NCBI GenBank assembly: GCA_016748015.1
Contig: JAAOMT010000031.1
Location: 1-64,000, forward strand
DNA: 64,000 nt
Direction: 5' to 3'
Source of the DNA: Geosiphon pyriformis
Lineage: Eukaryota; Glomeromycota; Glomeromycetes; Archaeosporales; Geosiphonaceae
The notes under the pieces are model-generated. The model had not been told where the DNA came from. It did not search any database and was given only the letters and a program-made list of their open reading frames with translations. This document shows, one piece after another, positions 48,927 through 61,330 of the stretch; the first letter of the stretch is position 1, and each line of letters begins with the position of its first letter. The position numbers and the translations under genes were made by a program.

Positions 48927-49707
48927 GTATGAACAAATTCCATTCATCTTGGTTTTCTTGGCTGATCTTGGCTATTACTTTACACAGTGTTCTGTTGAAC
49001 CTTTCAACTAATCCATTTGTTTGTGGATGGTATAGTAATGATAATGGTCTTTTTATCCCAAATCTTTGACTTAATTTTGTCAATATTTTATTTACAAAGT
49101 GAGTTCCTTGATTCAATAGTAATTTTTTTGGACATCTATGTTAACAAATCAAATCTTGATGAACAAATTTGGCAACAGATTCTGCATCCACTTTTTGAAT
49201 GGCTTTTGCTTCTGGCCATTTTGTGAGATAATTTATGGCTATTGCAATATATCTGTTGCCTCTGCTGGTAATTGTTAATAGTCTGACTAAGTTAATTCCA
49301 ATATGATCGAATGGTTGTTCAACTTTGATTGGTCTTAATGATTTACTGGGTTTTGTTCCATCTTTTCTTTGACAAGCATCACAATTTTGAACATATTGAA
49401 TAATGTTCAGATACATTGATGGCCAATAATATCTTTTTTTAATTTTTTTTATGGTTGCTTCTTTGTAAAAGTGTTCTGTTGTTGGATCTGAATACATATT
49501 AAATAATATTGTCTTTTTTTTTGGTTTTGTAATTACTCTGGTTGGTTGATTTAGATTTCTTTTGTTTTTCTGGTAAAGTATATTTTGATGGTTGATAAAA
49601 TATTTTGATTGCTGTTTTATGTTGTTTTGTTCTTTTTGAGATAATTTCTTCTTGAACAATTTGGTATTTATATAATGTTGGAGTTGTTGGTATTTTTGTA
49701 TATTCAT
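48927..49707 (-). pseudogene. integrase N-terminal and core region of B2
   Basis: ATG at 49705-49707 (MNIQKYQQLQHY). Zinc domain C-DA-C-QRKDG; core with the first Asp replaced by Asn (IGINLV) and the second also Asn (LNQGTHF); the third site keeps Glu (NGLVERFN). It ends at the C1 target site and continues in the 51-bp piece at 41,393. Confidence 0.87.
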
Positions 49708-49779
49708 CTTTTGTTATATTTTTGGGTTTGAAATGTTTTTAGATTTGTCTCATTTATAACAGTCCATCAGCATTTCCAT

Positions 49780-51200
49780 TTTTTTTTTCTTTTTTGTAAT
49801 GTACTGTATAATTAAATGATAAAAGTTCTATTTTCTATTTAACATGGCAATCATCTCCAAATTCTTGCTTCTGGATTAAAGTCAATCCTTTGTGATCAGT
49901 ATACATATCAAACTTTTGACTCAAGTATTCTTTCCATTTGATAATGGCTCAATAGATAGCCAAGTGTTCTAGTGCTAGAGTTCCATAATTTTTCTCAGCT
50001 GGACTTAAGCTTCTGCTGGCATAAGCTACTGGGTATTCTCATCTATTTATTCTTTTTTGAAATAATACTGCTCCCAATGCTTGACCAGATGTATCAGTTG
50101 TGATTATGAATGGCTTGTTATGATCTGAATAGATTAATACTGGAGCTTGAATAAGCTTTCTTCTTAATGTATTAAAAGCTTCTTGCTGAGTTTCTGTCCA
50201 TTCATATTTGGTGTTCTTTGTTTGGAGTTGATGTAGTGATTGAGCTATTTTGGAAAAATCTTTGATAAAGCAGCAGTAGTATTCAGCAAATTCCAAAAAT
50301 GCTCTTAATTCTGTAAGATTATTTGGTACTGAAAAGTTTTTAACAATTTCAATCTTGTTTGGATCTGTTTTGATACCGTCTTTGTTTACAACATGTCCCA
50401 AAAACTTGAGTTTTGTTTTGCCAAAGAAGTATTTATTGGCATTTAATTTCAATCTTGTTTATCTGAATCTTTCAAATACTTGTTGAAAATAATGCAGATG
50501 ATCATTGAATGTGTTTGAGAATATATTGATGTTATTTAGATATATGATTACTGATTTTCATAGTAGTTTCATATAGACAATTTCCATAAGCCATTAAAAT
50601 GTGGCTGGAGCATTCATCAAGCCAAATAACATCATTTTAAATTCAAAGTTTTTTTCTCAAGTTGTAAAAGCCATTTTCTCTTTGTCTTTTGGTTTTATGG
50701 CTACTTGCCAGTAATTACTGTTTAAGCCTAAAGTCAAGAATCATTTCTTTCCTACAAAAGTGTTAAACAGCTCTTGGATCTTTGGTGTTGGGTAACTATC
50801 TTCTTTTGTCACTCCATTCAGTTTCTAGTAATCTACACAAAAGCAAAATTTTCTATTTTTCTTACAGATTAGTATCACTGGTAATGCTATGAGCTCATTG
50901 ATAGCTGAATTAGTCTGTTGTCAAGCATCTGATTGATTTCTTGATGAATGATCTCATGGCTAACTAGTGGTACTCAGTATGCTTTTTGTTTAATTGGCAT
51001 TGTATCTCCAGTTTTGATCTGGTGCTGAATTATGTCAGTTCTTCCAAATTCATTTTTGCTGGCAAAAATGTCATTAAAGTTGTTGAGTAATATCTTAAGC
51101 TGTATATTTTGTAGTGGGTCTAGATTTCTTAAGTTTATCTGTTCCAATTGTTCTGGTTGAAGCAAATAACATTTTTCTCATCTGTATATTGTCTGAAATA
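49780..51200 (-). pseudogene. RT-RNase H of B2
   Basis: RT pieces: LKFLGHVVNKDGIKTDPNK, YLNN catalytic box near 50,535, and VDY/LN core near 50,820, with upstream linker ending TDIIQHQIKTGDTMPIKQ at 51,000. RNase H near 49,830-50,110. Multiple stops. Confidence 0.85.
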
Positions 51201-51559
51201 TGATATCTATATATCCACACAGTTGTGAAAAGTCTGGAATAGTGTTTGGCAGTTGGTTTTCAACTTTAGTGGTCAAATATCTAATAGTAGTTTTTTTTAG
51301 TATCTTAATGGTATTTCTTGTGTTGTTGTAAATGGGAATTTTGAGGTGTCTGTGGTTCTTGGCTGGTATATATAGATTGACTAATCTAATCTTTCCTGAT
51401 TCATAAAGTGTTGTTTCTGCCTCAAAAATCTGAATTTGATTCTTTACTTTTCTCTCTATGATTACTATGTACTGATTATATGGTAGAATAAAAATTGATT
51501 AACAAATAGAGATAATTTTTCTTTTGTTAATAATTTTTTCCTTTGCCATATTAATTGGT

Positions 51560-51968
51560 ATGTCTATTCTACCCATGGATCCAAAATCTTGTATCCCTCT
51601 AGCTGTAATTCCTAATTCTTTCCTGTTTTCTACTGATACTAATTGAGCTATTTTAACCAAAGACAGAAATATTGCCTGTGCTATTTTTTCATTTGGCTTT
51701 ATGATGTAGGCCTTTTCTGAGTTATTTTATAGTATTGCAATAATGTTTCCTACATATCTTGCATTAATTATTTCTCCTCTGATGTTAATTCTCTTTTTTG
51801 CTAGACTATTTTTAGATGCTAATTAAACTATTGTTGTTGCTAGAATTTCCAGTGCTATTTTAAGATCAATGCAGGTGTGCAAGTGTGGTTCTAATTTGAT
51901 GGCATCTTTTCCCAGATATCTTAGATCAAACCTTGCATTAGTATTATGCACATGTTTTGGCATGATAC
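51560..51968 (-). pseudogene. dUTPase domain of B2
   Basis: Motif 1 region NARFDLRYLGKD, motif 2 SKNSLAKK, motif 3 IIN-RYVGNI, motif 4 KPNEKIAQAIFL, and motif 5 RGIQDFGSMG (51,565-51,605). Two TAA stops. C2 inserted just upstream of motif 1. Confidence 0.8.
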
Positions 51969-52646
51969 TGTTATGGTTGAAACTTATACTTCTTATAAAT
52001 TATTACATGTATTAGTCACTAATGTCATATAAATTAGCCATTTTATTTTTAGAAAGTGATCATTGATCTGATCAATGACCTAACTATTGACTTGATCATT
52101 AATCTAATTATTGACCACTTTTGATAGCTAAATAAGCAATAAATTTCTTAGCTGTAGAAAAGTATGTAGAAATCAAGGAAATCAAATAAATAAATAACAA
52201 CTTTTATTTCAATCATTCTCTTATTACTAATTTCTCTTTCCCTACCTTCAAATATCTGAACATCTTGAAATAAAAGATTACTTGTTGGTTATTTCTTACT
52301 CTTTTCCTAAAACATGTAATTGCAGCATTTAAAGACTATTAAATAAAACATGACTGAAGAGTACATTTGATACCTAATATTGAATTCTAAGAGTGCTGAT
52401 GTGAAGCATAGAATTATACCAGTGTGTGATCATTTGTTGACAGTATAGACTATCTCTCTACCTTTAGATTCTCTAGTTATCTTTAAAAAGTATAGCAACT
52501 GAGATATTTTATGAGACTGATTTCACACATTGAATCCATACTCATTCAATTTGCTCTTTAAAGTTGAATTCTCTTTGATTATTTTCATTACCCTACAATT
52601 CTGTTTTTCTTTGCTATCCATTAGCTTGTTATTTCAACCCATAATA
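51969..52646 (+). repeat. 5' LTR of C2
   Basis: 678 bases, TGTTATGG to CCATAATA. Five 12-bp units at 52057-52116 directly before the degraded TATA region. The PBS (TGGTGCTCCTTGTGA) starts at 52653. Confidence 0.88.
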
Positions 52647-52689
52647 TAAAAGTGGTGCTCCTTGTGATGTTGTCAAATTCCACTTTGTT

Positions 52690-54250
52690 TCTATTGTATG
52701 GGTGATTATTCATATTTGTCACAACAATCAGAAGAACACTTTGAAGCACACAATAAAAATGATCTAAACTTTATTAAACTCAATTCTTTGCCCTTCTGCT
52801 TAATTTGCTTTTCCATTGAAAAACAATTCAGCAAACAATTCCAAGACTTTTAGAACTGGTTCTTGAATGAGCATTCAGCTGAAACCTACATAGCTTATAC
52901 AACCTATTACTTTGACCAAACTTATTTTGAAGACAATTTTGAAGAAAGAAACAACAGTATTAATCAGCTCTTATATTCTACAACTTTTGAACAACAGCCT
53001 TCTGATTTCGAATATTTGAATCATTAAATCCACATTTGGATTGCTGCCCATCAATCAACTGAAACTTCTCTTAAAACAAAAGAAAAAAGCTATCAAACTG
53101 CTTCTGTTTTTGATCTCTTTTTAAGTGAATCAGAACACTTTACACAAACAGTTACACCTGAACCAATAACTCAAGACCCTCTACAACAAAACATTCTGAT
53201 TACCCTCCAAGGTATACAGACTGCTTTAAGGTGAAGAAACAACACTCTATTACCATTATTTAAAGATAATGTCTAAGATCCAAATAAATGGCTGGACAAT
53301 TTTGAGAGAACTGTTACAGCAAACCAATATGATAATGAATACAAGTTCCAAATTGTTGGTGGCTATCTCCAAAGCTCTCTTGCTACTTGGTTTTCACAAG
53401 AAACCAATACCAATGCTCAGCAAAGAATCATTAGATAGACACCAGCAAATACTGAAAAAGATAATACCTCTTTTACTACTCAGTTTAAAACAAAATTTAG
53501 AACTTCTATCTTGATATCCAAATGGTGCATGGAGTTGGAAAGAAAAACCCAAGGCCCAGGAAAAATAGTAACTGAATACATTAAAGCCATTAAAAAACTA
53601 ATTAAGTGTATAGACTCTAATAAAAATTGGGCAAAAGAGCAAAAAATTTATTTCTTCACAAAAGAATTGAGAACTGATCTCTCATATGCTCTTTGGCTCT
53701 TCCTGGTCCTGAAAAATAATTTCACAATAGATATGACCATTGAACTTGCCCAGAGAATAAAAGACAACTAAAGAATGCACTTAGGATCTACTCTTCCAGT
53801 TTTTGCTCCTGCTTCTGCTATGGCTCCAGCTCCACAAATGGCTACTACCTCTTTTGCTACTCACACTCAAGACCTCAATAAACAATTAATAGACAGACTT
53901 ACTGCTAACTTTGCTTGGTTATTAGAACTATTAGCCCAAGCAGTTAGAGACAATTAGCAATCTCAAAGACCCAGATTTGAATCCCGCTTCAATCAGCCTT
54001 AACAACCACCATATCAAAGACAACAAAATCATGGCCTACCTGTATGCTATTGCTGTGGACTAATTGAACACTTTTCTAGAGACTGCAACAATCCTCCATT
54101 GCCTCCTTCAGCTCCTAAAAATAATGACACCCAAAATAACAGACCCAACAATAATAATGTTCTCAATCAAAAACCCAATCATGTTAACATTAATTTCTTT
54201 GGAGAGAATCCTCTAGTTGAAGCCACTGTTTATCAGTCTTTAAACTGGTA
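52690..54250 (+). pseudogene. gag of C2
   Basis: Capsid-like region 53,511-53,771 (KWCMELERKTQGPGKIVTEY), an Ala/Pro-rich linker (53,775-53,960), and an intact zinc knuckle at 54045-54086 (C-YC-C-GLIE-H-FSRD-C). Several TAA/TAG stops where C1 has Gln or Trp. Confidence 0.82.
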
Positions 54251-54299
54251 GGTGCACCTCCAAAGAGTAAGAGTGCAAGCCAACCAGAAGAAAATTCTT

Positions 54300-55690
54300 T
54301 TTATGCTTTTAACCTAACAGATAATAATTAGGATATAAATAAACTGGCAATCAACATCTTTGACTTAACAAGAAAAAAAAAAAAAGCCAAGATTGATTTC
54401 ATTCTAAATCCCAACAAAGCCTCAACTTCTGCTGCTGACAACAATAAGTTACCAAAAACTAAAGTTTTTAAAAATCCTTCAAAGTTAGAACTTCCAAAAA
54501 TAGTACAAAAATCTGGCTCTTATTCTGTTGTTAAAAATCTCATGGAAACCCCAGCACACATTACATTTGGCCAACTAATGACTCATCCACAATTCAGAAA
54601 AAATCTTCACAAATCTTTAATACCAAAGAAAAAGACACCAAAAACCAACAAGCACTCTCATTAGACTGAACTTGCTAACAATAACAATATTACTTTTCTG
54701 ATTTGTAAAGCCCAAGTGGCTGGCTATTTCATTGATTTAATCCTAAACAGTGAATCATCTGTTAGTGTAATTGCCAAACACTTTCTGGAAGCCATTGGAA
54801 AAAAAATTGATGAACTTTCTACTTGGCCTATGACCAATGTACATGGTAATAAAAAGAAAAATTTAGGTATAGCCAAAGCTATTCCTGTTTGCATTAATGA
54901 TATTAGCATTGAAACAGATATGGAAATATCTGAAGCAAAAGAGTATACCATCATTGTTGATAATAAGTGGCTTAAAAAAGCCAAAGCACTACTTGACTAT
55001 GAATTGTGCAAACTAACCATCAGATATGGTGAAAAACCCATTGTGGTTAAATGTCATTATTGAACAACTTCTCTAGCAACCAAACAGAACCAAGAAGAAG
55101 AACAATCAGATAAATCAGATGATAATGAGAGTAATGATAAAGATTAAGAAGAACCAAAAGAAACTGCTAAACTCGTCTATACCATCTTCACTAGCAATGG
55201 CAAGCCACTAGACAATGTTAAAGCTGACAAAGAAAGAATTATGATAAATGGCAAGCTAATCTGCTGGTCCTACTATGATATTCTCAGAAAAACCTTTGAT
55301 AGAAAACCTGGCAAGAAAGCAAAATACAGTTATTGGTAACATGATTCTTGTGCCAGATGTTAGTGTGATAAATTTTTGTATTTCTCTAATAATAAATACA
55401 AGTCCTGTCTAATCTATTACAAAGATTGGGAGCCAATTAGCTTGATACCTCGAAAAGAACTTAAAGAAGTACAAAAGTTCTTTGAGAATGAACCATTTGA
55501 AATCCAATTACTAGTTGTAGAACAAAAAAAACCTTTTCCTGAAGAAAGAAAAATAGACATTGAAAATCTGTTGGTTAGAAATAGCCCAGTTATTTCAAAA
55601 GAAGATGACACCCCTGGACAAACTTATGTAATACAATACACCATTACCACAAAAAAAACTCATCTCATCTATTTGAAGCCTTATTAATCC
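54300..55690 (+). pseudogene. protease and linker of C2
   Basis: Matches the C1 429-codon frame. The protease active site reads LILNSESSVSVI, with Asp and Gly both replaced through G-to-A changes (about 54,750). The open piece 55,376-55,687 covers the linker to RT. Confidence 0.84.
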
Positions 55691-55699
55691 AACCAACAT

Positions 55700-56940
55700 A
55701 ATGATAAGTTTATCAAGAAAGAAATAAACCAAATGAAAGATCTTGGATTCATACAAGAAACTAATAATAAATGGGCTTTCCCAGTTGTAATGGTATCCAA
55801 AAAAGATAGAACCCTACACTTCTGTGTTAACTACTATCAACTAAATGCTATTACTATAAGAAATATATACCCATTCCTCAAAATTGATGCAATGCTAAAT
55901 AAATTCAATGGTACTGCTTTTTTTTCAACTATTAACTTAACTGCTAAATTCTGGCAAGTAGAAATGGATCCAGAAAGCAGAAAAAAAACTGCCTTTATCA
56001 CCAAGTATGGCACCTATGAATTCACAGTCATGCTTTTTGGTCTCATTAATGTTCCTTCCATCTTTTAATGTCTAATGAATAAAGTGTTTGAATCAGTAAA
56101 AGAAAACTTTGTTCTGGTTTACTTAAATAACATAATAGTATATTCAAAAATCTGGGATAAACACTTTAAACATTTACAGAAGGTTTTTGACCTGCTCAGA
56201 AATGCTGGCCTTAAGATCAACCTAATCAAATTTTTTTTTGGATGCCAATCCACCTAGTTCCTTGGTCATTTTATTACAAAAGATAGAATTTTTTCTGATC
56301 CAGCTAAAGTCGAAAAAGTTCAAAACATTAGACAACCAATAAATGTTCCTAAATTACACTCTTTCCTTGGTTTGGCCTCTTATTATTGCAAATTTATCAA
56401 GGATTTCTCCAAAATTGCTTTTCTTTTTAATCAGCTACTCAGAAAAAATATCAATTATTACTGAGGCACTTATCAACAAAAAGCTTTTGAAATTCTAAAG
56501 GAAAAACTTGTTACTGAACCAATTCTCAAGCAACTTGATCTGGAGCAATCTTTCATCCTCCATACTGATACATTTGGCTATAGACTTGGTGCTATTTTTT
56601 TACAGAAAAATAAAAATGGCAGAGAATATGCTATAGCATATGTCAGTAAATCCCTTATACCAGTAGAAAAAAACTATTCAGTTACTAAACAAAAATGTCT
56701 AACAGTAGTTTAGACTACTAGTTACTGGGATCAATATCTTCTTAGTGCAAAATTCTTAGTGGTAACAGATCATCAAGCCTTGGTTTGGCTGTGCAATAAA
56801 AAGAAGCTAGAACAGAAATGAATAACTTGCTGGATACTCCACTTGGATGAATTCGACTATGATATTCAACACCACAAAAAAGCAAATCATCAAAATGCTA
56901 ATGCTCTCTCTAGACTTATCATCTAGTGATAGTACATCCT
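55700..56940 (+). pseudogene. RT-RNase H of C2
   Basis: RT: VNYYQLNAIT, FWQVEMDPESRKKTAFITKY, and catalytic box YLNN at 56120-56131 (both Asp changed to Asn). The thumb region with FLGHFITKDR near 56,265 is present. RNase H 56,490-56,930, Asp sites partly altered (HTDTFGY). Confidence 0.86.
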
Positions 56941-56949
56941 CTCAAACCA

Positions 56950-58310
56950 AACCAACTTAATTATTAGTAACTTTTTTACAAACAAACACGATAATAGACT
57001 TGGACAATTACTCTGTCTTAATGAAATTTTTGGGTAAAGGACAATACTCACCAGAATACACTTGACAGCAAAAAGAACATTTGCACAAACAATTAAATTT
57101 CTATTTGATCTGCCAGAACCAATTATATAAAAGAAACAAAAAAAATCCTGACCACTCCCAAAAAATTATCAGATTTGAAGAAAGAGAAATTGTAATATAC
57201 AACATACATACTGATCTATTAGTTAGACACTTTGGAAAAACAAAGACAATTCAGAAAACTTTAGCTTGCTATTATTGGCCTATCTTAGGAAAAGACATTG
57301 CTAAATACATCAAAACCTGTGATATCTGCCAAAGAAAAGGCAAACCCAATTGCAAAGAAGATATCCATTCAATTTCTGTTGATCAATCATTTGACAGAAT
57401 TGGTATAAATGTTATTAGACCTTTAACAATAACTCCTGATAACAACAGATACATTATTACAGCTACCGATTATCTTACAAAGTAAGTAGAAGCAAGAGCC
57501 ACTCCAGACCAAACAGCAGTTTCAATAGCCAATTTTATTTATAAAAATATTATTTGCCATCATGACTGCTCCAAAGAACTTTTATCTGATAGAGAAAGAG
57601 CTTTTCTCAATACACTGGTTGAAGAACTTTGCAAAAAAATGGGAATACGTTACAAACTTTCCTCTTCTTACTACCCCCAAACAAATGGCCTAGTAGAATG
57701 TTTCAATAGAACATTATGTGAAACTCTAGCCAAAACCAGTGAAGAAACAAACTTATAGGACAAAGTACTGCTTTCAGCTTTGTTTGTTTATAGAACTGTT
57801 AATCATAACATAACAAATTATGAACTTTTTTATCTGCTCTATGAATGCATGGCAACACTATCAATAGAAACTGACATTGAAACAATATTCTTTAAAGAAA
57901 TCACAATAGAAAATTACAAAAACATTTTGCAAAGAAGACTTGGTACCATTCTTGACTCCTTGGTAGAAACATGAATAATTGTTTTTGAAAAGATAAAACA
58001 GTTCCAAGAAAAGCTTAAAAGAAAAAAAACCTATAAAACACTTTCTTTAAGTGTTAGTGACTTGGTATTAGAATACTGTTTAGACAGAGACAATGTCTAT
58101 AATAATAAATTCTCTAGCCAATGGAAAAGACTCTTTATAGTCAACAAAGTTTTGAACAATGGTTCTTATATTCTTCAAGATCAATCTGAAACAATCTTCA
58201 ATAATCATCTTGATGATGGTACACAACTCAAGAAATATTATAAACGATCTAATTGATTGCCTGTTGTGGTAATACCAACTCAATTGATTAGCAAAAATCA
58301 AGTATAAATA
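56950..58310 (+). pseudogene. integrase of C2
   Basis: Zinc domain C-DI-C-QRKGKPN; core GINVIRPLT (first Asp is Asn), LLSDRERAF and NGLVECFNRTL (Glu kept); C-terminal RLFIVNKVLNNGSYIL. Stops near 57,483, 57,757 and 57,973. Confidence 0.87.
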
Positions 58311-58348
58311 AATACACTATTCTCAAAACAGAGGTATTTTCAATCAAC

Positions 58349-58990
58349 ATGAACAATTATTTTCTGGATCAAAACATTTAAAATGCTTTCTATACTCTCT
58401 ATGAGTATTGAATCAAAAACTATTCAAATGTTACTCTGACTATTGGAAAACAAACTATTATAACTAATAACAATGAAACACATACTGTTATTAGACCAAA
58501 GAAAACTACTACCAGAAGAGAAAAAATTGGTAGTAAAATAAATAAATATCTGTTGGAAAGTATAATAACAGCTATACTCTTACCTTCCAACACAATTGGA
58601 AAAACACTTCAAGAAATCTTACCCATAGACAAAAACTTGTCATATGGAAGGCAATTAGAACTCTATAGTCATCTTGGTGAAATTATAGAGAATATGAAAC
58701 TCATGAAGAAAACAACTTTAGAGATACAGGCAGAAATTTTGGACATTATATGATTAGATGTCTCAAGAGTTTTAACTATTGCTAAAAGAGCCAAAACTTT
58801 AATACAAAGATTTGGTCTCTTGGATACAAAACTCATTTTGCTTCAAGTATTATATACCTTATTCACAAAAAACTTCAACAAACTAGTTAGCTTTGAGTTA
58901 GATAAAACTCTTTAAATAGATTACTCCATAAATAGCTTGATTTTACCAGAGCTCAATCTCTTTGGAGAGGATGATGTTATGGTTGAAACT
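58349..58990 (+). pseudogene. ORF3 of C2
   Basis: Broken counterpart of C1 ORF3 (58,553-58,753 open; matches LPIDKNLSYGRQLELY). Stops from CAA-to-TAA type changes. Runs into the 3' LTR as in C1. Confidence 0.7.
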
Positions 58991-59605
58991 TATACTTCTT
59001 ATTAATTATCACATGTATTAGTCACTGATGTCATATAAATTAGCCACTCTATTTTTAGAAAGTGATCATTGACCACTTTTGATAACTATATAAGTGATGA
59101 ATCTCTTAGCTGTAGAAAAGTATGTAGAAATCAAGAAAATCAAATAAATAAAATAACAACTTTCATCTCAATCATTCTCTTATTACTAATTTTTCTTTCC
59201 TTATTTTCAAGTATCTAAACATCTTGGAATAAAAAATTACTTGTTGGTTATTCCTTACCTTTTTCCTGAAATGTGTAATTGCAGTATTTGAAGACTATTG
59301 AATAAAATATAACTGAAGAGTATATCTAATACCTGATATTGAATTCTAAGAGCACTAATGTGAAGTATAGAATTATACCAGTGTGTGATCATTTGTTGAC
59401 AGTATGGACTATCTCTCTACCTTCAAATTCCCCAGTTATCTTTGAAAAGTATAGCAACTGAAATATTTTATGAGACTGATTTTACACATTGAATCTATAC
59501 TCATTCAATTCGCTCTTTAAAGTTGAATTCCCTTTGATTATTTTCATCACCCTACAATCCTGTTCTTTCTTGCTATCTGTTAGCTTGTTACTTCAATCTG
59601 TAACA
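58975..59605 (+). repeat. 3' LTR of C2
   Basis: 631 bases, TGTTATGG to TGTAACA. One 12-bp unit only, against five in the 5' LTR. Confidence 0.88.
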
Positions 59606-59639
59606 ATATCCTTATCATTGTCACTAAATCATTTTAGTT

Positions 59640-60720
59640 TCTGCTTCTTGAAGAGATCAGAGAGCACAATGTATTGTTTGGAGTTTAAATCTGAGTCTGA
59701 ATTATTGTTATTTTTATTGCCATATTGAGCAGAGCTAAAACCATTGTTTTTATCATTGTCATTGTTGGAGTTTGAATTGGAATTGAAAATTGATTCTGAT
59801 TCCAATACACAGCTGTCAATTGGTTCTTTCTTTTCTGGGATCATATAGATCATGCGTAGTGGTGGATTGTAAATGAGATCACACTTATTACAATACTAAA
59901 AATCATATGGAATTAAACAGTAGTTATATAGTCTTGTGTTTATTTCTTCTAACCATTGCTTTTGTTCCTTTCTAGTGGATGCTAATTCTTGGTAATGCTT
60001 GTGAAATTGTTCTGGGTCCATAAGCTTTAAAATAATATCTGAGTTTGGGCCCCAGTCAAGTTTTATGAGTTCTGGTAGGTTGTTTTTGATTGTCTTTATT
60101 TCTTCTGATAACACTTTTTTGATTTTGACAAATGTTATTTGCCAAATTTTGTTGTCATAATGTGGACATCTGTCCAAACATTTTACTGCTTTCCTCCAAG
60201 CTGCTTCTATTGGTGTTCTTTTTCTTATCCAGTCACTTATTAGAATTATGTATTGACATGATTTGTTACATATTTTTCCTTTCTTAAAAATGGCATTCCA
60301 CATTTTTTTGTCAAGAAGAGTTTTGCCGCAAGCCAAGCATGATTTATTGTCCCATTTTCTTTTTTTTTTGGTTGTCCAAATCGTTCCATGATGCATAAAT
60401 GGCAATAGAATTTAGTTGCCATCAGCCATTTTTTATCATTATTACAGCATGTGCTTATTGTGGACAATTTCTTGCCACAGTCGATGCATACTAGTTTCGG
60501 TCAGCAATAGTTAGATGGTAGTGGTATGGTATAGATGTAGGGAATATGAGTGGCAGTAGTGGTTGGTGCTGGCTTTTCTTCTTTTCCTTTTTCTTTTTTT
60601 TTTGTATTCTCTTTCCACTCCCAAGTTATTAGCTCTTCTTGGTCATTGTCAGTTCCTTAGACTTGAATTTCAGATAAGTTCTTTTTTTTGCTTTTCTTTC
60701 CCATTGTTATTCCAAAAAAG
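59640..60720 (-). pseudogene. Cys-rich domain between protease and dUTPase (B2)
   Basis: In coding order C-ID-C-GKKLS, C-HL-C, C-LA-C-GK and C-NKS-C, then helices (RKRTPIEAAWRKA) as in element A. One frameshift in an A run near 60,365 splits it. An Asn/Ser-rich tail lies at 59,629-59,850. The match with element A, in a different LTR family, shows that the domain is ancestral. Confidence 0.65.
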
Positions 60721-60829
60721 TATCAATAGTAGCTTATTGTAGTCTTTATCAGTCCATGAAACTTGGTAAGCTTCTTAAGTGGATTTCTTTTTTTCTTCTT
60801 TGAATTTAATTAGTGGTGCTGATGTGGTA

Positions 60830-61330
60830 CCATTTGGTTTGAAGTGATTGCATGTGGCCAGTATTCTTGTATGTCATTCATTTTAACTGAACTGTAGTTC
60901 TTGCATGTTCCAGTTAAGCACAGCATTGGTTTTAATTAGCCAGTCATTACCAACTAGTGCTTGGTACTGTATAGCTTCTATTACCAAAATTTTGATTGGT
61001 GTAATAATACTATTGACTTTAAATAAAAAATTATCAATCTTGCTAATAGGGGTTTTGGTTGCTTTATCAGCCATTATTATCTTGGCGCTGGCAGTATAAT
61101 CAACTTGGTAATCTAATTGGTTCATAAGTTGTCTTATGATAATGCTGCCAGTGGATCCACTATCTAAAATCAGTTTAATGAGGTGGCCATCTACTTTAGC
61201 ATTTGTGTACATGGTAGTAATTGGTTTTTCTTCAAGTATGGCTCTACTAAACAAGGATGTAGATAATGGTTTCTCAAGTTCAAATGGAAATATTGCTGCT
61301 AGTGATTTATTATTGGTGATGGTGGCTGGA
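60830..61330 (-). pseudogene. aspartic protease of B2
   Basis: LILDSGSTGSIII with intact Asp-Ser-Gly at 61156-61164, then QYQALVGNDWLI; the frame 61,254-60,883 is open across the active site. Confidence 0.84.

Larger units (their letters stand above)
51969..59605 (+). mobile_element. element C2: family C Ty3/gypsy retrotransposon
   Basis: 7,637 bases, plus strand, LTRs 51969-52646 and 58975-59605, flanked by ATAC (51965-51968) and ATAT (59606-59609), a target duplication with one transition. Same order as C1, and it keeps the RT segment that C1 lost, but with many more stops. Catalytic losses: protease Asp-Ser-Gly reads Asn-Ser-Glu, RT YLNN, first integrase Asp is Asn. Confidence 0.9.
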
